A DNA stretch of 64,000 nucleotides from Neoarius graeffei (Eukaryota > Chordata > Actinopteri > Siluriformes > Ariidae), in assembly GCF_027579695.1 (NCBI RefSeq), contig NC_083587.1, positions 38,795,732 through 38,859,731 of the forward strand, given 5' to 3'. Shown here one piece after another: positions 54,343 to 63,447 of the stretch. Under the pieces are notes generated by a model. The model did not search any database. It was not told where the DNA came from and was given only the letters and a program-made list of their open reading frames with translations. Every line of letters begins with the position of its first letter. Positions within the stretch are counted from its first letter, which is position 1. A program made the position numbers and the translations under genes.

Positions 54343-56461
54343 GTGGAGGCAGACATTGACTACTCCACTCCAGCGGCCGGACACTTCACCAGTCAACAAC
54401 TCGCCTACTGGGAAGTGGTAACATCGGACCCCTGGGTTATATCCACCCTCTCTCAGGGTTACAGCATACAATTCAGATGCCGACCGCCAAGATTTCAAGG
54501 GGTCAAAATGACCATAGTAAAAGACCAGGCCAAAGCTCTGGCACTACGTCAGGAGGTCTTGACCCTCCTGGAAAAGGGTGCCATCGAGCCATTAGATCCA
54601 CCTTCACAAAACAGTGGGTTTTATTCCACCTATTTCATCATCCCAAAAAAAGGGGGTGGGCTTCGCCCCATACTGGATCTGAGACATTTGAACGACCACC
54701 TCAAGGTCTTCAAATTCCGTATGCTGCGCACATCCGACGTCTTAACCTCCTAAGGCCCAAGCTGTTTTTTTTACATGCATTTTTTATTTCTCTTTGCTAT
54801 TTGGGCTTATTAGAACCTGATTAGAATAAAAACTAAGCATCATCTTTTGATAAGATGTACTTTTAGAGAAAAAGTATGTCCACATATGTGGATTCTTGTT
54901 CCGAATTTCCATAAAGTGCTGTCCACACATGTGACCGCTAAGCCCTAGGAGGTTAAACAACATCAGACGGGACGATTGGTTCACAACCATCGATCTGAAG
55001 GATGCATACTTCCACGTTCCCATCGTTCCTCATCACAGGCAGTTCCTCCGCTTTGCCTTCGAAGGGAGGGCTTACCAGTTCCGAGTATTACCATTCGGAA
55101 TTTCCCTAGCACCCAGAATCTTTACGAGATTCGTCGCGGCAGCACTGTCCCTACTTCAGAGCAGGGGAATGTGTATCCTCCCCTACCTGGACGACTGATT
55201 GATTTGTTCTCAGTCAAGGATAGACGCGCTCAGTGACTCAGCCGTGCTAGTTTCTCACATCACCAAACTTGGGCTCAGGGTGAACCACGCCAAGAGCTCC
55301 CTCACACCCAGCCAGAAGACTGTATTTCTTGGCCTTCAGCTGGATTCTCAGCTGTTGAGGGCAACCCTGTCTCAGCGACGGGTGAGCGATATTGTCCGAC
55401 TGTTACATCGCTTCAGGAAGGGACGAACCCTGACCTTCAGGTCTTTCCAGACACTACTAGGTATGCTCACCGCAGCCTCGTCGGTAGTTCCATTGGGCCT
55501 CCTCACACTCAGGCCTCTACAAATCTGGATGAACAGCCTTGGTTTACATCCACAACATCACAGGCACAGGTCAGTCAGAATCACGGCCAGTTGCTCCTCA
55601 TGTCTACACCCATGGAGAGAGCGCTCTTTTCTAATGCGGGGGGTCCCCATGGGGTCCATACCCTCTCGCAGAGAAGTAGTCACCACCGATGCATCACTGA
55701 TCGGCTGGGGCACAGTGTGGCAGTGCAGGACTGCCCGGGGCATATGGGCCCCACAACAGCGGGGACAACACATCAATGTGTTAGAGCTGCGGGCCATCTT
55801 CCTCGCCCTGAAACATTTCCTTCCAGTTTTAGCGGGTCGGCATGTCCTTATAAGGACCGACAATACATCTGTGGTCTATCATATAAACCACCAGGGCGGC
55901 ACCAGGTCACTACCTTCCCTGAAGCTCACTCGGCACCTGCTGACATGGGCTTATCCTCGTCTGGTGAGCCTGAGGGCAATGCATTTACCGGGAGTGAGGA
56001 ACACTGCTGCGGATCTTCTGTCACGACAGAACCCTGACCCGGGGGAGTGGAAGCTGCACCCGGAAGTGGTGCAGAGCATTTGGCTGCGATACGGCAGGGC
56101 AGAGGTGGACCTTTTCACCTCCCAGGCCACGACACATTGTCCCCTGTGGTTTGCACTGAAAGAAACGTCAAGCCCCTTGGGCCAAGACACACTGGTACAC
56201 AAGTGGCCACAGCAGCTCCTGTATGCTTTCCCACCACTCCCGCTAATTCTGCCCACTCTCGAGAGGATCCTCAAGGAGGGTCACAGGGTGCTGTTGATAG
56301 CCCCCAATTGGCCGGGGAGAGTCTGGTTCCCTACCCTGTACGGGTTGCTGCACAAGGAGCCTTGGTGTCTCCCTGCACGGATGGACCTCCTCTCACAGAT
56401 GGGGGGTCAAATTTGGCATCCGAATCCAGCACGGTTGCAGCTGTGGGTGTGGCCTCTGTAG
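54343..56461 (+). pseudogene. DIRS reverse transcriptase and RNase H, interrupted
   Basis: First part 54343-54753: FYSTYFIIPKKGGGLRPILD. After the MITE the frame resumes with WFTTIDLKDAYFHV (about 54975), FRVLPFGISLAP and LPYLDD, then TGA at 55196-55198, where TGG would be expected. The third part, 55199-56461, gives RNase H (VVTTDASLIGWGTV, INVLELRAIFLAL, IRTDNTSVVYHIN). The 211-nt insert (MITE plus TTAA) is not a multiple of three, so the frame number changes across it. Confidence 0.88.
54746..54952. mobile_element. piggyBac-like MITE in the DIRS RT
   Basis: A 207-bp insert with inverted ends CCTCCTAAGGCCC and AGCCCTAGGAGG between TTAA duplications (54742-54745 and 54953-54956). TTAA targeting is characteristic of piggyBac. 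It encodes nothing. It carries the internal dyad TCCACATATGTGGA (about 54878). Confidence 0.92.
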
Positions 56462-57498
56462 GGCCCGACCCACTGCTAGCAGAATGTGAGTCGACCGTTG
56501 TGCGGACCATCCAGTGTTCCCACGCACCTTCCACCAATGCGCTCTATGCCAATAGGTGGAAGCTCTTTGTGAGTTGGTGCCAAGCACACCATCAGGAACC
56601 GGCATGTTGCCCGATACCAGTGATTCTCAGCTTTTTACAGTCTCGTCTGGATGAGGGCCTTGCACCTTCCACCATCAAGGTGTATGTAGCGGCTATATCC
56701 GCAATGCACAAGAAGGTAGATGGGCTGACTGTGGGATCCCACACACTGGTGAGCCGCTTTCTTAAAGGTGCTCAGCGCATAAGACCCCCTCAATGCAGTC
56801 CAAGACCAGCTTGGGACTTGCCTCTGGTTTTAAGTGCACTGTGTAAACCTCCATTTGAACCCCTACAGGGGACAGAGCTCAAGTGGCTATCTTTAAAGAC
56901 AGCATTCCTTTTAGCTATGGCGTCGGCTAAGAGAGCGGGTGAACTACATGCCCTGTCTATCGGCCAGGAGTGCTTACAATGGAGCCCCGATGGCACGGGT
57001 GTAACATTGTGGCCTAATCCTTCGTTTCTGCCCAAGAACTTCTCCTCTTCGTACACCAATCAGCCCCTCAGCCTGGAAGCCTTCAGACCACCACCTGAGG
57101 AGAATGAGCAGGGCCAAGATCATGTCCTTCTTTGCCCAGTTCGAGCACTGAGGACATACATTGAAGCGACTGCTGCATTCCGACAGTCGGATGCACTGTT
57201 TGTGTGTCACACTGGACATAGGCATGGCCACGCGTTGTCCAAACAGAGAATATCGAACTGGATCGTGGAGGTCATTAGCCATGCCTACACTAGCAGCAGC
57301 CTCCTGGTCCCTCCCCACATCCGAGGCCACTCCACTCGGAGTGTGGCTGCATCATGGACGGCTCTACGTGGAGTTCCACTCTCTGATATCTGCGCCGCTG
57401 CCTCATGGGTCTCAACTTGCACGTTTGCAAGGTTTTATAGGCTTAATGTGGCCATGCACAATCCACTGGCCACAGCCACCCTTTTCAGCCGTTCGTAG
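56047..57498 (+). CDS. DIRS tyrosine recombinase
   Basis: A long frame overlapping the end of RNase H. The overlapped N-terminus is probably not all translated; the initiator is not certain. The recombinase has an N-terminal helical domain (APSTNALYANRWKLFVSW, about 56524) and the catalytic signature R (AKRAGELHALS, about 56926-56958), H-x-x-R (HIRGHSTRSVAASW, about 57316-57357) and the nucleophile Y (FARFYRLN, about 57421-57444). It would integrate a circular cDNA by site-specific recombination without target duplication. No break is seen, so this part of the element seems intact. Confidence 0.88.
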   Translation: MEAAPGSGAEHLAAIRQGRGGPFHLPGHDTLSPVVCTERNVKPLGPRHTGTQVATAAPVCFPTTPANSAHSREDPQGGSQGAVDSPQLAGESLVPYPVRVAAQGALVSPCTDGPPLTDGGSNLASESSTVAAVGVASVGPDPLLAECESTVVRTIQCSHAPSTNALYANRWKLFVSWCQAHHQEPACCPIPVILSFLQSRLDEGLAPSTIKVYVAAISAMHKKVDGLTVGSHTLVSRFLKGAQRIRPPQCSPRPAWDLPLVLSALCKPPFEPLQGTELKWLSLKTAFLLAMASAKRAGELHALSIGQECLQWSPDGTGVTLWPNPSFLPKNFSSSYTNQPLSLEAFRPPPEENEQGQDHVLLCPVRALRTYIEATAAFRQSDALFVCHTGHRHGHALSKQRISNWIVEVISHAYTSSSLLVPPHIRGHSTRSVAASWTALRGVPLSDICAAASWVSTCTFARFYRLNVAMHNPLATATLFSRS

Positions 57499-57535
57499 GG
57501 TAAGTAGGTCTTCCTCGTGACCCTGTTGGTATTAG

Positions 57536-57640
57536 TCATCCAGGTGCTTTAAGCACCGCCTCTGGAAGTCAGGAGAAATGAAATAGAACGATGGTTACGT
57601 ATGTAACCGCGGTTCTATGAATTTCGGATGACCGCCAGAG
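57536..57640. repeat. DIRS internal complementary region
   Basis: CCAGGTGCTTTAAGCACCGC ... GAAATGAAATAGAAC is the complement of the left terminus. It is joined directly to GATGGTTACGTATGTAACC ..., the complement of the right terminus. This junction is the template that lets DIRS elements complete their ends. Confidence 0.88.
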
Positions 57641-57659
57641 CTTGGCCGTCACTCGGAAG

Positions 57660-57870
57660 GCTGACGAGAAGACTGCCAAGAGAACGCTTCCGGGGTGAAC
57701 GCACCGTAAGTACTGGTGCAGCGGCATACGTCACCCCTGTCGCAAGCGACTTTGTTGGTATATACACTCGAACTGCATGCGCATGTGATGAACATCCAGG
57801 TGCTTTAAGCACCGCCTCTGGTGGTCATCCGAAATTCATAGAACCGCGGTTACATACATAACCATCGTTT
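57660..57870 (-). repeat. DIRS right inverted terminal repeat
   Basis: Inverse of the left repeat (CCCCTGTCGCAAGCGACTTT, GTGCTTTAAGCACCGCC). Its outer part (GAACCGCGGTTACATAC to CATCGTT) is unique to this end and contains the dyad AACCGCGGTT. Confidence 0.85.
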
Positions 57871-58830
57871 TAAAAAGCACAGATGTTTAAAATGTGTAAA
57901 AAAGACGTTTTAAAAAGATGTTTAAAATATGTAAAAAAGATGTTTTAAAAATCACAGATGTTTAAAATGTGTAAAAAAGAGGTTTTAAAAAGCACAGATG
58001 TTTAAAATGTGTAAAAAAGATGTTTTAAAAAAGCACAGATGTTTAAAATGTGTAAAAAAAAGATTTTTTTAAAAAGCACAGATGTTTAAAATGTGTAAAA
58101 AAGAGATTTTAAAAAGCACAGATGTTTAAAATGTGTAAAAAAGATGTTTTAAAAAAGCACAGATGTTTAAAATGTGTAAAAAAAATAGGTTTTAAAAAAG
58201 CACAGATGTGTAAAATGTGTAAAAAAGAGGTTTTAAAAAGCACAGATGTTTAAAATGTGTAAAAAAAGAGGTTTTAAAAAAGCACAGATGTTAAAAATGT
58301 GTAAAAAAAAAGATGTTTTAAAAAGCACAGATGTTTAAAAGGTGTAAAAAATAGGTTTTAAAAAAGCACAGATGTTTAAAATGTGTAAAAAAAATAGGTT
58401 TTAAAAAAGCACAGATGTTTAAAATGTGTAAAAAAAAATAGGTTTTAAAAAAGCACAGATGTTTAAAATGTGTAAAAAAATAGGTTTTAAAAAAGCACAG
58501 ATGTATAAAATGTGTAAAAAAAGATGTTTTAAAAAAGCACAGATGTATAAAATGTGTAAAAAAAATAGGTTTTAAAAAGCACAGATGTTTAAAATGTGTA
58601 AAAAAAAAAGAGGTTTTAAAAAGCACAGATGTTTAAAATGTGTAAAAATAGGTTTTAAAAAGCACGGATGTTTAAAATGTGTAAAACAAGATGTTTTTAA
58701 AAAAAAGCACATATGTTTAATATGTGTAAAACAAGATGTTTTAAAAAAAAGCACAGATGTTTAAAATGTGTAAAAAAAAAAAAAGAGGTTTTAAAAAGCA
58801 CAGATGTTTAAAATGTGTAAAAGAAAAAAT
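57867..58830 (+). repeat. 40-bp minisatellite, right block
   Basis: About 24-26 units (AAGCACAGATGTTTAAAATG TGTAAAAAA.. type) continue the array split by the DIRS insertion. Units differ mainly in A-run length and in GAGGTTTT versus GATGTTTT versus ATAGGTTTT. Confidence 0.93.
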
Positions 58831-59176
58831 AAAAATGTGTATAACAACCATTTTTTTAAATACAAATGGAACATTTAAGTATAGCAACAACAAAAATTGT
58901 AAGGGGGGCGCTGCTGTTTATTTGCTCTCTGAGGGGGGACTGACTCTCCCACACTTTGAAAAGCCCTGTTCTAGACCACATTTAGGGAATTAATGCATTG
59001 TTACGATGAAAGACTTTGATTTCTAGGTCATGGGCTGAACAACACAGGCTCCAATAGTTGAAAAGACATCATCTGTAGGCAGCCTAAAGATCACTTGTAG
59101 CAGAAGAGGACGCAAACTTTTGTGCTTGCTGTTTCCATAATGTCAGCGACTGGTGCATTCTTGAAGTCTGTTTTAC

Positions 59177-59633
59177 CTTTTCCTGCATTCCTGGGTGGTA
59201 GAGTTGGTGCATCACTAACAGGAGAGGAGGGACAGTCCGTGGAAACACTGTACATCTGATTGGTGAACATGCCATAGGAGAGGCGCGGTTTATCACGCTG
59301 GCCAGAGAAAGCCGGGAGGGAGAGCTTATCATGAGGCGACAGGCTGGATGAGTGACAGAAACTCTGTGGTCTCCGGTCTTTCTTAATTGGGCTTGGCTGA
59401 GGAAGAGAAGAGGTGAGGCAAAAACACGATTGTGTGCTTAATTGTGTATGGCTTTAGACAGAAAATGTCTATTTTTCCAGAGGATGGAAAATTACTAGAG
59501 CAAAGTGGGGTGTGGAATATCACACCTTGTCGTCAAGATCATCGTCACTCTCATCCATGTCCTCCAGTCGAAGATTCCAGTCGTACTTCACATGAACCTT
59601 TGGATTAAACTTCCCCTCTGCAGCCTGCATCAA
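59177..59633 (-). CDS. asap1: ASAP1 upstream exons (acidic DESDDD and FTNQ segments)
   Basis: Exon 59526-59633 (108 nt, phase 0-0) encodes AAEGKFNPKVHVKYDWN and MDESDDDLDDK, the stretch after the ankyrin repeats of ASAP1. Exon 59177-59396 (220 nt) encodes PSPIKKDRRPQSFCHSSS, RLSYGMFTNQ and LPPRNAGK, and ends in phase 1. The next exon found, 17302-17380, begins with two bases that complete the codon, so the 41.8-kb intron splices in frame. The Arf-GAP, PH and BAR exons are not in the window. No exon for the mammalian PPPPPPGHK segment was seen; it may be absent or skipped here. Confidence 0.92.
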
Positions 59634-59770
59634 CTAAGACAAAAAACACACAGGCGTCATTTCATTTTCTGTCATTTCATTCTCTGCTGCCATCCAGTCT
59701 CAGTGGCAGTCTTAAAGATTAAAGTGCATATCACGGGTAAATCCAGGAGCAAGATCAATGTAATTCTCCT

Positions 59771-60146
59771 CATCTCATCTCATTATCTCTAGCTGCTTAT
59801 CCTGTTCTACAGGGTCGCAGGCAAGCTGGAGCCTATCCCAGCTGACTACGGGCGAAAGGCGGGTTACACCCTGGACAAGTCGTCAAGTCATCGCAGGGCT
59901 GACACCTAGACACAGACAACCATTCACACTCACATTCATACCTACGGTCAATTTAGAGTCAGCAGTTAACCTAACCTGCATGTCTTTGGACTGTGGGGGA
60001 AACCGGAGCACCCGGAGGAAACCCATGCGGACACGGGGAGAACATGCAAACTCCACACAGAAAGGCCCTCACCAGCCACGGGGCTCGAACCCAGGACCTT
60101 CTTGCTATGAGGCGACAGCGCTAACCACTACACCACCGTGCCGCTC
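59771..60146 (-). mobile_element. SINE, copy 9
   Basis: Full SINE on -, flanked by the 12-bp duplication TGTAATTCTCCT (59759-59770 and 60147-60158). It lies about 140 bp upstream, in transcript sense, of the ASAP1 exon at 59526-59633. Confidence 0.93.
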
Positions 60147-60314
60147 TGTAATTCTCCTATTTTATATTAAACTTTGGTCAAATATCTGTCACATTTTGCA
60201 ATTTGTGCAATTTTTTTTACCTTGCGCAATACCAGAAAAATTCAGTTGAAATCAAGCCATTTGAGGCAAATTGGTCCGCCTCTCAAAAAACTTGGCATTT
60301 GGATTTCCCGGGAG

Positions 60315-60690
60315 GGCGGCACGGTGGTGTAGTGGTTAGCGCTGTCACCTCACAGCAAGAAGGTCCTGGGTTCGAGCCCCGGGGCCGGCGAGGGCCTTTC
60401 TGTGTGGAGTTTGCATGTTCTCCCCGTGTCCGCGTGGGTTTCCTCCGGGTGCTCCGGTTTCCCCCACAGTCCAAAGGCATGCAGGTTAGGTTAACTGGTG
60501 ACTCTAAATTGACCGTAGGTGTGAATGAGAGTGTGAATGGTTGTCTGTGTCTATGTGTCAGCCCTGTGATGACCTGGCGACTTGTCCAGGGTGTACCCCG
60601 CCTTTCACCCGTAGTCAGCTGGGATAGGCTCCAGCTTGGCTGCGACCCTGTAGAACAAGATAAAGCAGCCAGAGATAATGAGATGAGACA
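60315..60690 (+). mobile_element. SINE, copy 10
   Basis: Full SINE on + from GGCGGCACGGTGGTG to GATAATGAGATGAGA. It is opposite in orientation to copy 9, 170 bp away, so the pair forms a large inverted repeat. Confidence 0.9.
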
Positions 60691-60966
60691 TTTGATGATT
60701 TCAAAAAAAATCAATGCCCCTTTTAATATAAATGAGCTCTACAGTACAACCCCGATTCCAAAAAAGTTGGGACAAAGTACAAATTGTAAATAAAAATGGA
60801 ATGCAATGATGTGGAAGTTTCAAAATTCCATATTTTATTCAGAATAGAACATAGATGACATATCAAATGTTTAAACTGAGAAAATGAATAATTTAAAGAG
60901 AAAAATTAGGTGATTTTAAATTTCATGACAACAACACATCTCAAAAAAGTTGGGACAAGGCCATGT

Positions 60967-62040
60967 TTACCACTGTGAGACATCCCCTTTTCTCTTTACA
61001 ACAGTCTGTAAATGTCTGGGGACTGAGGAGACAAGTTGCTCAAGTTTAGGGATAGGAATGTTAACCCATTCTTGTCTAATGTAGGATTCTAGTTGCTCAA
61101 CTGTCTTAGGTCTTTTTTGTCGTATCTTCCGTTTTATGATGCGCCAAATGTTTTCTATGGGTGAAAGATCTGGACTGCAGGCTGGCCAGTTCAGTACCCG
61201 GACCCTTCTTCTACGCAGCCATGATGCTGTAATTGATGCAGTATGTGGTTTGGCATTGTCATGTTGGAAAATGCAAGGTCTTCCCTGAAAGAGACGTCGT
61301 CTGGATGGGAGCATATGTTGCTCTAGAACCTGGATATACCTTTCAGTATTGATGGTGTCTTTCCAGATGTGTAAGCTGCCCATGCCACACGCACTAATGC
61401 AACCCCATACCATCAGAGATGCAGGCTTCTGAACTGAGCGCTGATAACAACTTGGGTCGTCCTTCTCTTCTTTAGTCCGAATGACACGGCGTCCCTGATT
61501 TCCATGAAGAACTTCAAATTTTGATTCGTCTGACCACAGCACAGTTTTCCACTTTGCCACAGTCCATTTTAAATGAGCCTTGGCCCAGAGAAGACGTCTG
61601 CGTTTCTGGATCATGTTTAGATATGGCTTCTTCTTTGAACTATAGAGTTTTAGCCGGCAACGGCGGATGGCACGGTGAATTGTGTTCACAGATAATGTTC
61701 TCTGGAAATATTTCTGAGCCCATTTTGTGATTTCCAATACAGAAGCATGCCTGTATGTGATGCAGTACCGTCTAAGGGCCCGAAGATCACGGGCACCCAG
61801 TATGGTTTTCCGGCCTTGACCCTTACGCACAGAGATTCTTCCAGATTCTCTGAATCTTTTGATGATATTATGCACTGTAGATGATATGTTCAAACTCTTT
61901 GCAATTTTACACTGTCGAACTCCTTTCTGATATTGCTCCACTATTTGTCGGCGCAGAATTAGGGGGATTGGTGATCCTCTTCCCATCTTTACTTCTGAGA
62001 GCCGCTGCCACTCCAAGATGCTCTTTTTATACCCAGTCAT
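60967..62040 (-). CDS. Tc1/mariner transposase, apparently intact
   Basis: A single 357-codon frame. It has N-terminal HTH domains ([19 protein letters not shown], about residues 29-47; then [15 protein letters not shown]), a GRK-type linker, and a DD34E catalytic core: D in [10 protein letters not shown] in FQHDNAKPH and E in SPIENIWRI, 34 residues after the second D. The length is near the usual 340-360. The first HTH may lack a residue or two (NISSTVHNI, where Tc1 proteins normally have a longer turn). It is the only transposase in the window without a stop or shift. It could act in trans on the relic at 17928. Confidence 0.9.
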   Translation of the reverse strand: MTGYKKSILEWQRLSEVKMGRGSPIPLILRRQIVEQYQKGVRQCKIAKSLNISSTVHNIIKRFRESGRISVRKGQGRKTILGARDLRALRRYCITYRHASVLEITKWAQKYFQRTLSVNTIHRAIRRCRLKLYSSKKKPYLNMIQKRRRLLWAKAHLKWTVAKWKTVLWSDESKFEVLHGNQGRRVIRTKEEKDDPSCYQRSVQKPASLMVWGCISACGMGSLHIWKDTINTERYIQVLEQHMLPSRRRLFQGRPCIFQHDNAKPHTASITASWLRRRRVRVLNWPACSPDLSPIENIWRIIKRKIRQKRPKTVEQLESYIRQEWVNIPIPKLEQLVSSVPRHLQTVVKRKGDVSQW

Positions 62041-62192
62041 GTTAATGACCTATTACCAATTGACCTAATGAGTTGCAATTTGGTCCTCCAGCTGTTCCTT
62101 TTTTGTACCTTTAACTTTTCCAGCCTCTTATTGCCCCTGTCCCAACTTTTTTGAGATGTGTTGCTTTCATGAAATTTCAAATGAGCCAATAT

Positions 62193-62353
62193 CTCATCTC
62201 ATCTCATCTCATCTCATCTCATCTCATCTCATTATCTCTAGCCGCTTTATCCTGTTCTACAGGGTCGCAGGCAAGCTGGAGCCTATCCCAGCTGACTACG
62301 GGTGAAAGGCGGGGTACACCCTGGACAAGTCGCCAGGTCATCGCAGGGTTGAC
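62193..62353 (-). mobile_element. SINE, copy 11 (truncated, nested in the Tc1 element)
   Basis: A 161-bp 3' part of the SINE on - with an expanded (ATCTC)n tail, flanked by an exact 13-bp duplication AATGAGCCAATAT (62180-62192 and 62354-62366). It is younger than the Tc1 copy. Confidence 0.93.
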
Positions 62354-62714
62354 AATGAGCCAATATTTGGCATGAAATTTAAAAATGTCTTACTTTCGAC
62401 ATTTGATATGTTGTCTATGTTCTATTGTGAATACAAAAGCAGTTTTTGAGATTTGTAAATTATTGCATTCCGTTTTTATTTACAATTTGTACTTTGTCCC
62501 AACTTTTTTGGAATCAGGGTTGTAGTATTGGGTTCTCTTAACTTGTTCAGTGCGGAAATGCAGAATGGCATGGTTTATTGACATGATACCAATCTACAAC
62601 ATGAAGGAATGCCACATTGTTAAAACTGGCTTGAGCATGGGAATCGGCCTATCAGGAAGTTTCCACCTGTTTTTCCACGTGTATTTCTTCTTAAATGTGC
62701 CATCTGTGTAGGTG

Positions 62715-62838
62715 TACCTGCAGTTTAAAAGCAAGGCCACTCATTCTCTCCTTGTCTGTCTTCTGAGTCCTGCTCATAGCCATTGAGAACACTAGTCTGA
62801 TCAACACTCAGACTTCAGAAAACATCGAAAATATTCTG
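62715..62838 (+). promoter_or_regulatory. Promoter and non-coding exon 1 of the lipoxygenase-like gene
   Basis: TTTAAAAG at 62724-62731 is a TATA-like box. The transcript would start about 30 bp later (near 62755). A CTG|GTAAGC donor at 62838/62839 ends a short non-coding exon. The first intron (62839-63290) contains the CACT-rich repeat. Confidence 0.5.
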
Positions 62839-62999
62839 GTAAGCATTAGTGGCTGATCTTTTTCATATTTTTTTCAGTAGTAACTAATGCTACTACCACT
62901 ACTACTGTTACTACTACTACTACAGAAATCAAACCACTATGAAAACTCTACTTGTCTCATGGTCTTCCTCCTTTTCTCAGTCCCTAATCATCTCACTCA

Positions 63000-63280
63000 C
63001 TCATTCTTTCTCTCTCTCTCTCTTAGTCATTCACATAGTCACTCACTCAGTTGTATATTCACTCACTTATTCACTCATTCAGACACTCACTCACTTACAT
63101 ATTCGCTCACTCACTTACATATTCACTCTCACTATCATAGTCACTTATATTCACACACTCGGTTTCACTCACTCATTCATACACTTATGAATTCACACAC
63201 TTATTGAATCATTCTACTCACATTCACATGCTCACTCACTCACTTGCTTATTCACTCACTCACAAACTCTCTCCTCCTCC
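63000..63280 (+). repeat. (CACT/CATT)n-rich simple repeat in intron 1
   Basis: Imperfect tetranucleotide repeat CACTCACTCATTCACT and relatives over about 280 bp, immediately before the acceptor CCACCGTACAG. Confidence 0.85.
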
Positions 63281-63297
63281 CACCGTACAGAATAACG

Positions 63298-63447
63298 ATG
63301 GTGATCTACACAGTGACGGCGTACACGAGGAAGAGAGCCTTGGCTGGCACAACAAGCTACATCTCCATCAAATTCCACGGTCCCAAGAATGAGAGTGATG
63401 AAAAGGATTTGGATACAGGATTCTTCTCTGGTTTTTGGCAAGGATCA
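63298..63447 (+). CDS. Lipoxygenase (ALOX family), first coding exon, PLAT domain
   Basis: ATG at 63298, 7 nt after the acceptor TACAG, opens 50 codons ending GGA TCA before the donor GTAAGTG. The peptide (MVIYTVTAY, AGTTSYISIKF, DTGFFSGFWQGS) matches the start of the PLAT/LH2 beta-barrel of animal lipoxygenases, which oxygenate polyunsaturated fatty acids. In known ALOX genes exon 1 also ends at this point (DKPFYNDFERG in ALOX5), with the same 50-codon length. The remaining exons lie beyond the window. Which ALOX paralogue this is cannot be told from one exon. Confidence 0.8.

Larger units (their letters stand above)
52031..57870 (+). mobile_element. DIRS-type tyrosine-recombinase retrotransposon
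   Basis: Inverted terminal repeats (about 52040-52215 against about 57660-57835) share GCGGTGCTTAAAGCACCTGG and the AAGTCGCTTGCGACAGGGGT stretch. An internal complementary region (57536-57640) joins the complements of both termini, as in DIRS-1. The coding region has a gag-like ORF, RT/RNase H and a tyrosine recombinase, with no integrase or protease. GTT stands at both outer junctions and in the internal region (as AAC). One TGA, a gag frameshift and a MITE disable it. Confidence 0.93.
51419..58968 (+). mobile_element. hAT-like element with BED-finger ORF and 40-bp minisatellite
   Basis: Left end AGGCTTTTCAAAGTGTGGGG and right end CCCACACTTTGAAAAGCCCTG are inverted. The N-terminal ORF (MDRFLVPKAT at 51541, KFGFSWTGSEDAPL, CVVCQEVL) is the BED-type zinc-finger start of SCAND3/ZBED-like hAT proteins. 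After ...NDAM it runs into the minisatellite. No catalytic domain remains. An 8-bp duplication was not found. The element is 7.5 kb only because it holds the minisatellite and the DIRS insertion. Confidence 0.75.
60747..62522 (-). mobile_element. Tc1/mariner transposon with full-length transposase frame
   Basis: Terminal repeats of about 60 bp start CAACCCCGATTCC (left) and end GGAATCAGGGTTG (right) between TA duplications (60745-60746 and 62523-62524). They differ at about two positions by eye. A second pair (TCTCAAAAAAGTTGGGACA at about 60939; TGTCCCAACTTTTTTGAGA at about 62139) lies about 200-360 bp inside, an IR/DR layout as in Sleeping Beauty-type elements. A SINE sits between the right inner and outer repeats. 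Confidence 0.93.

Noticed and set aside
58318-58754. Minus-strand frames rich in FKT, FFTHF and HLCF repeats
   Set aside because: They are translations of the 40-bp minisatellite and show no independent coding signal.
51723-58830. CRISPR-like array suggested by regular repeats
   Set aside because: The units are contiguous AT-rich minisatellite copies with no unique spacers, inside a eukaryotic transposon.
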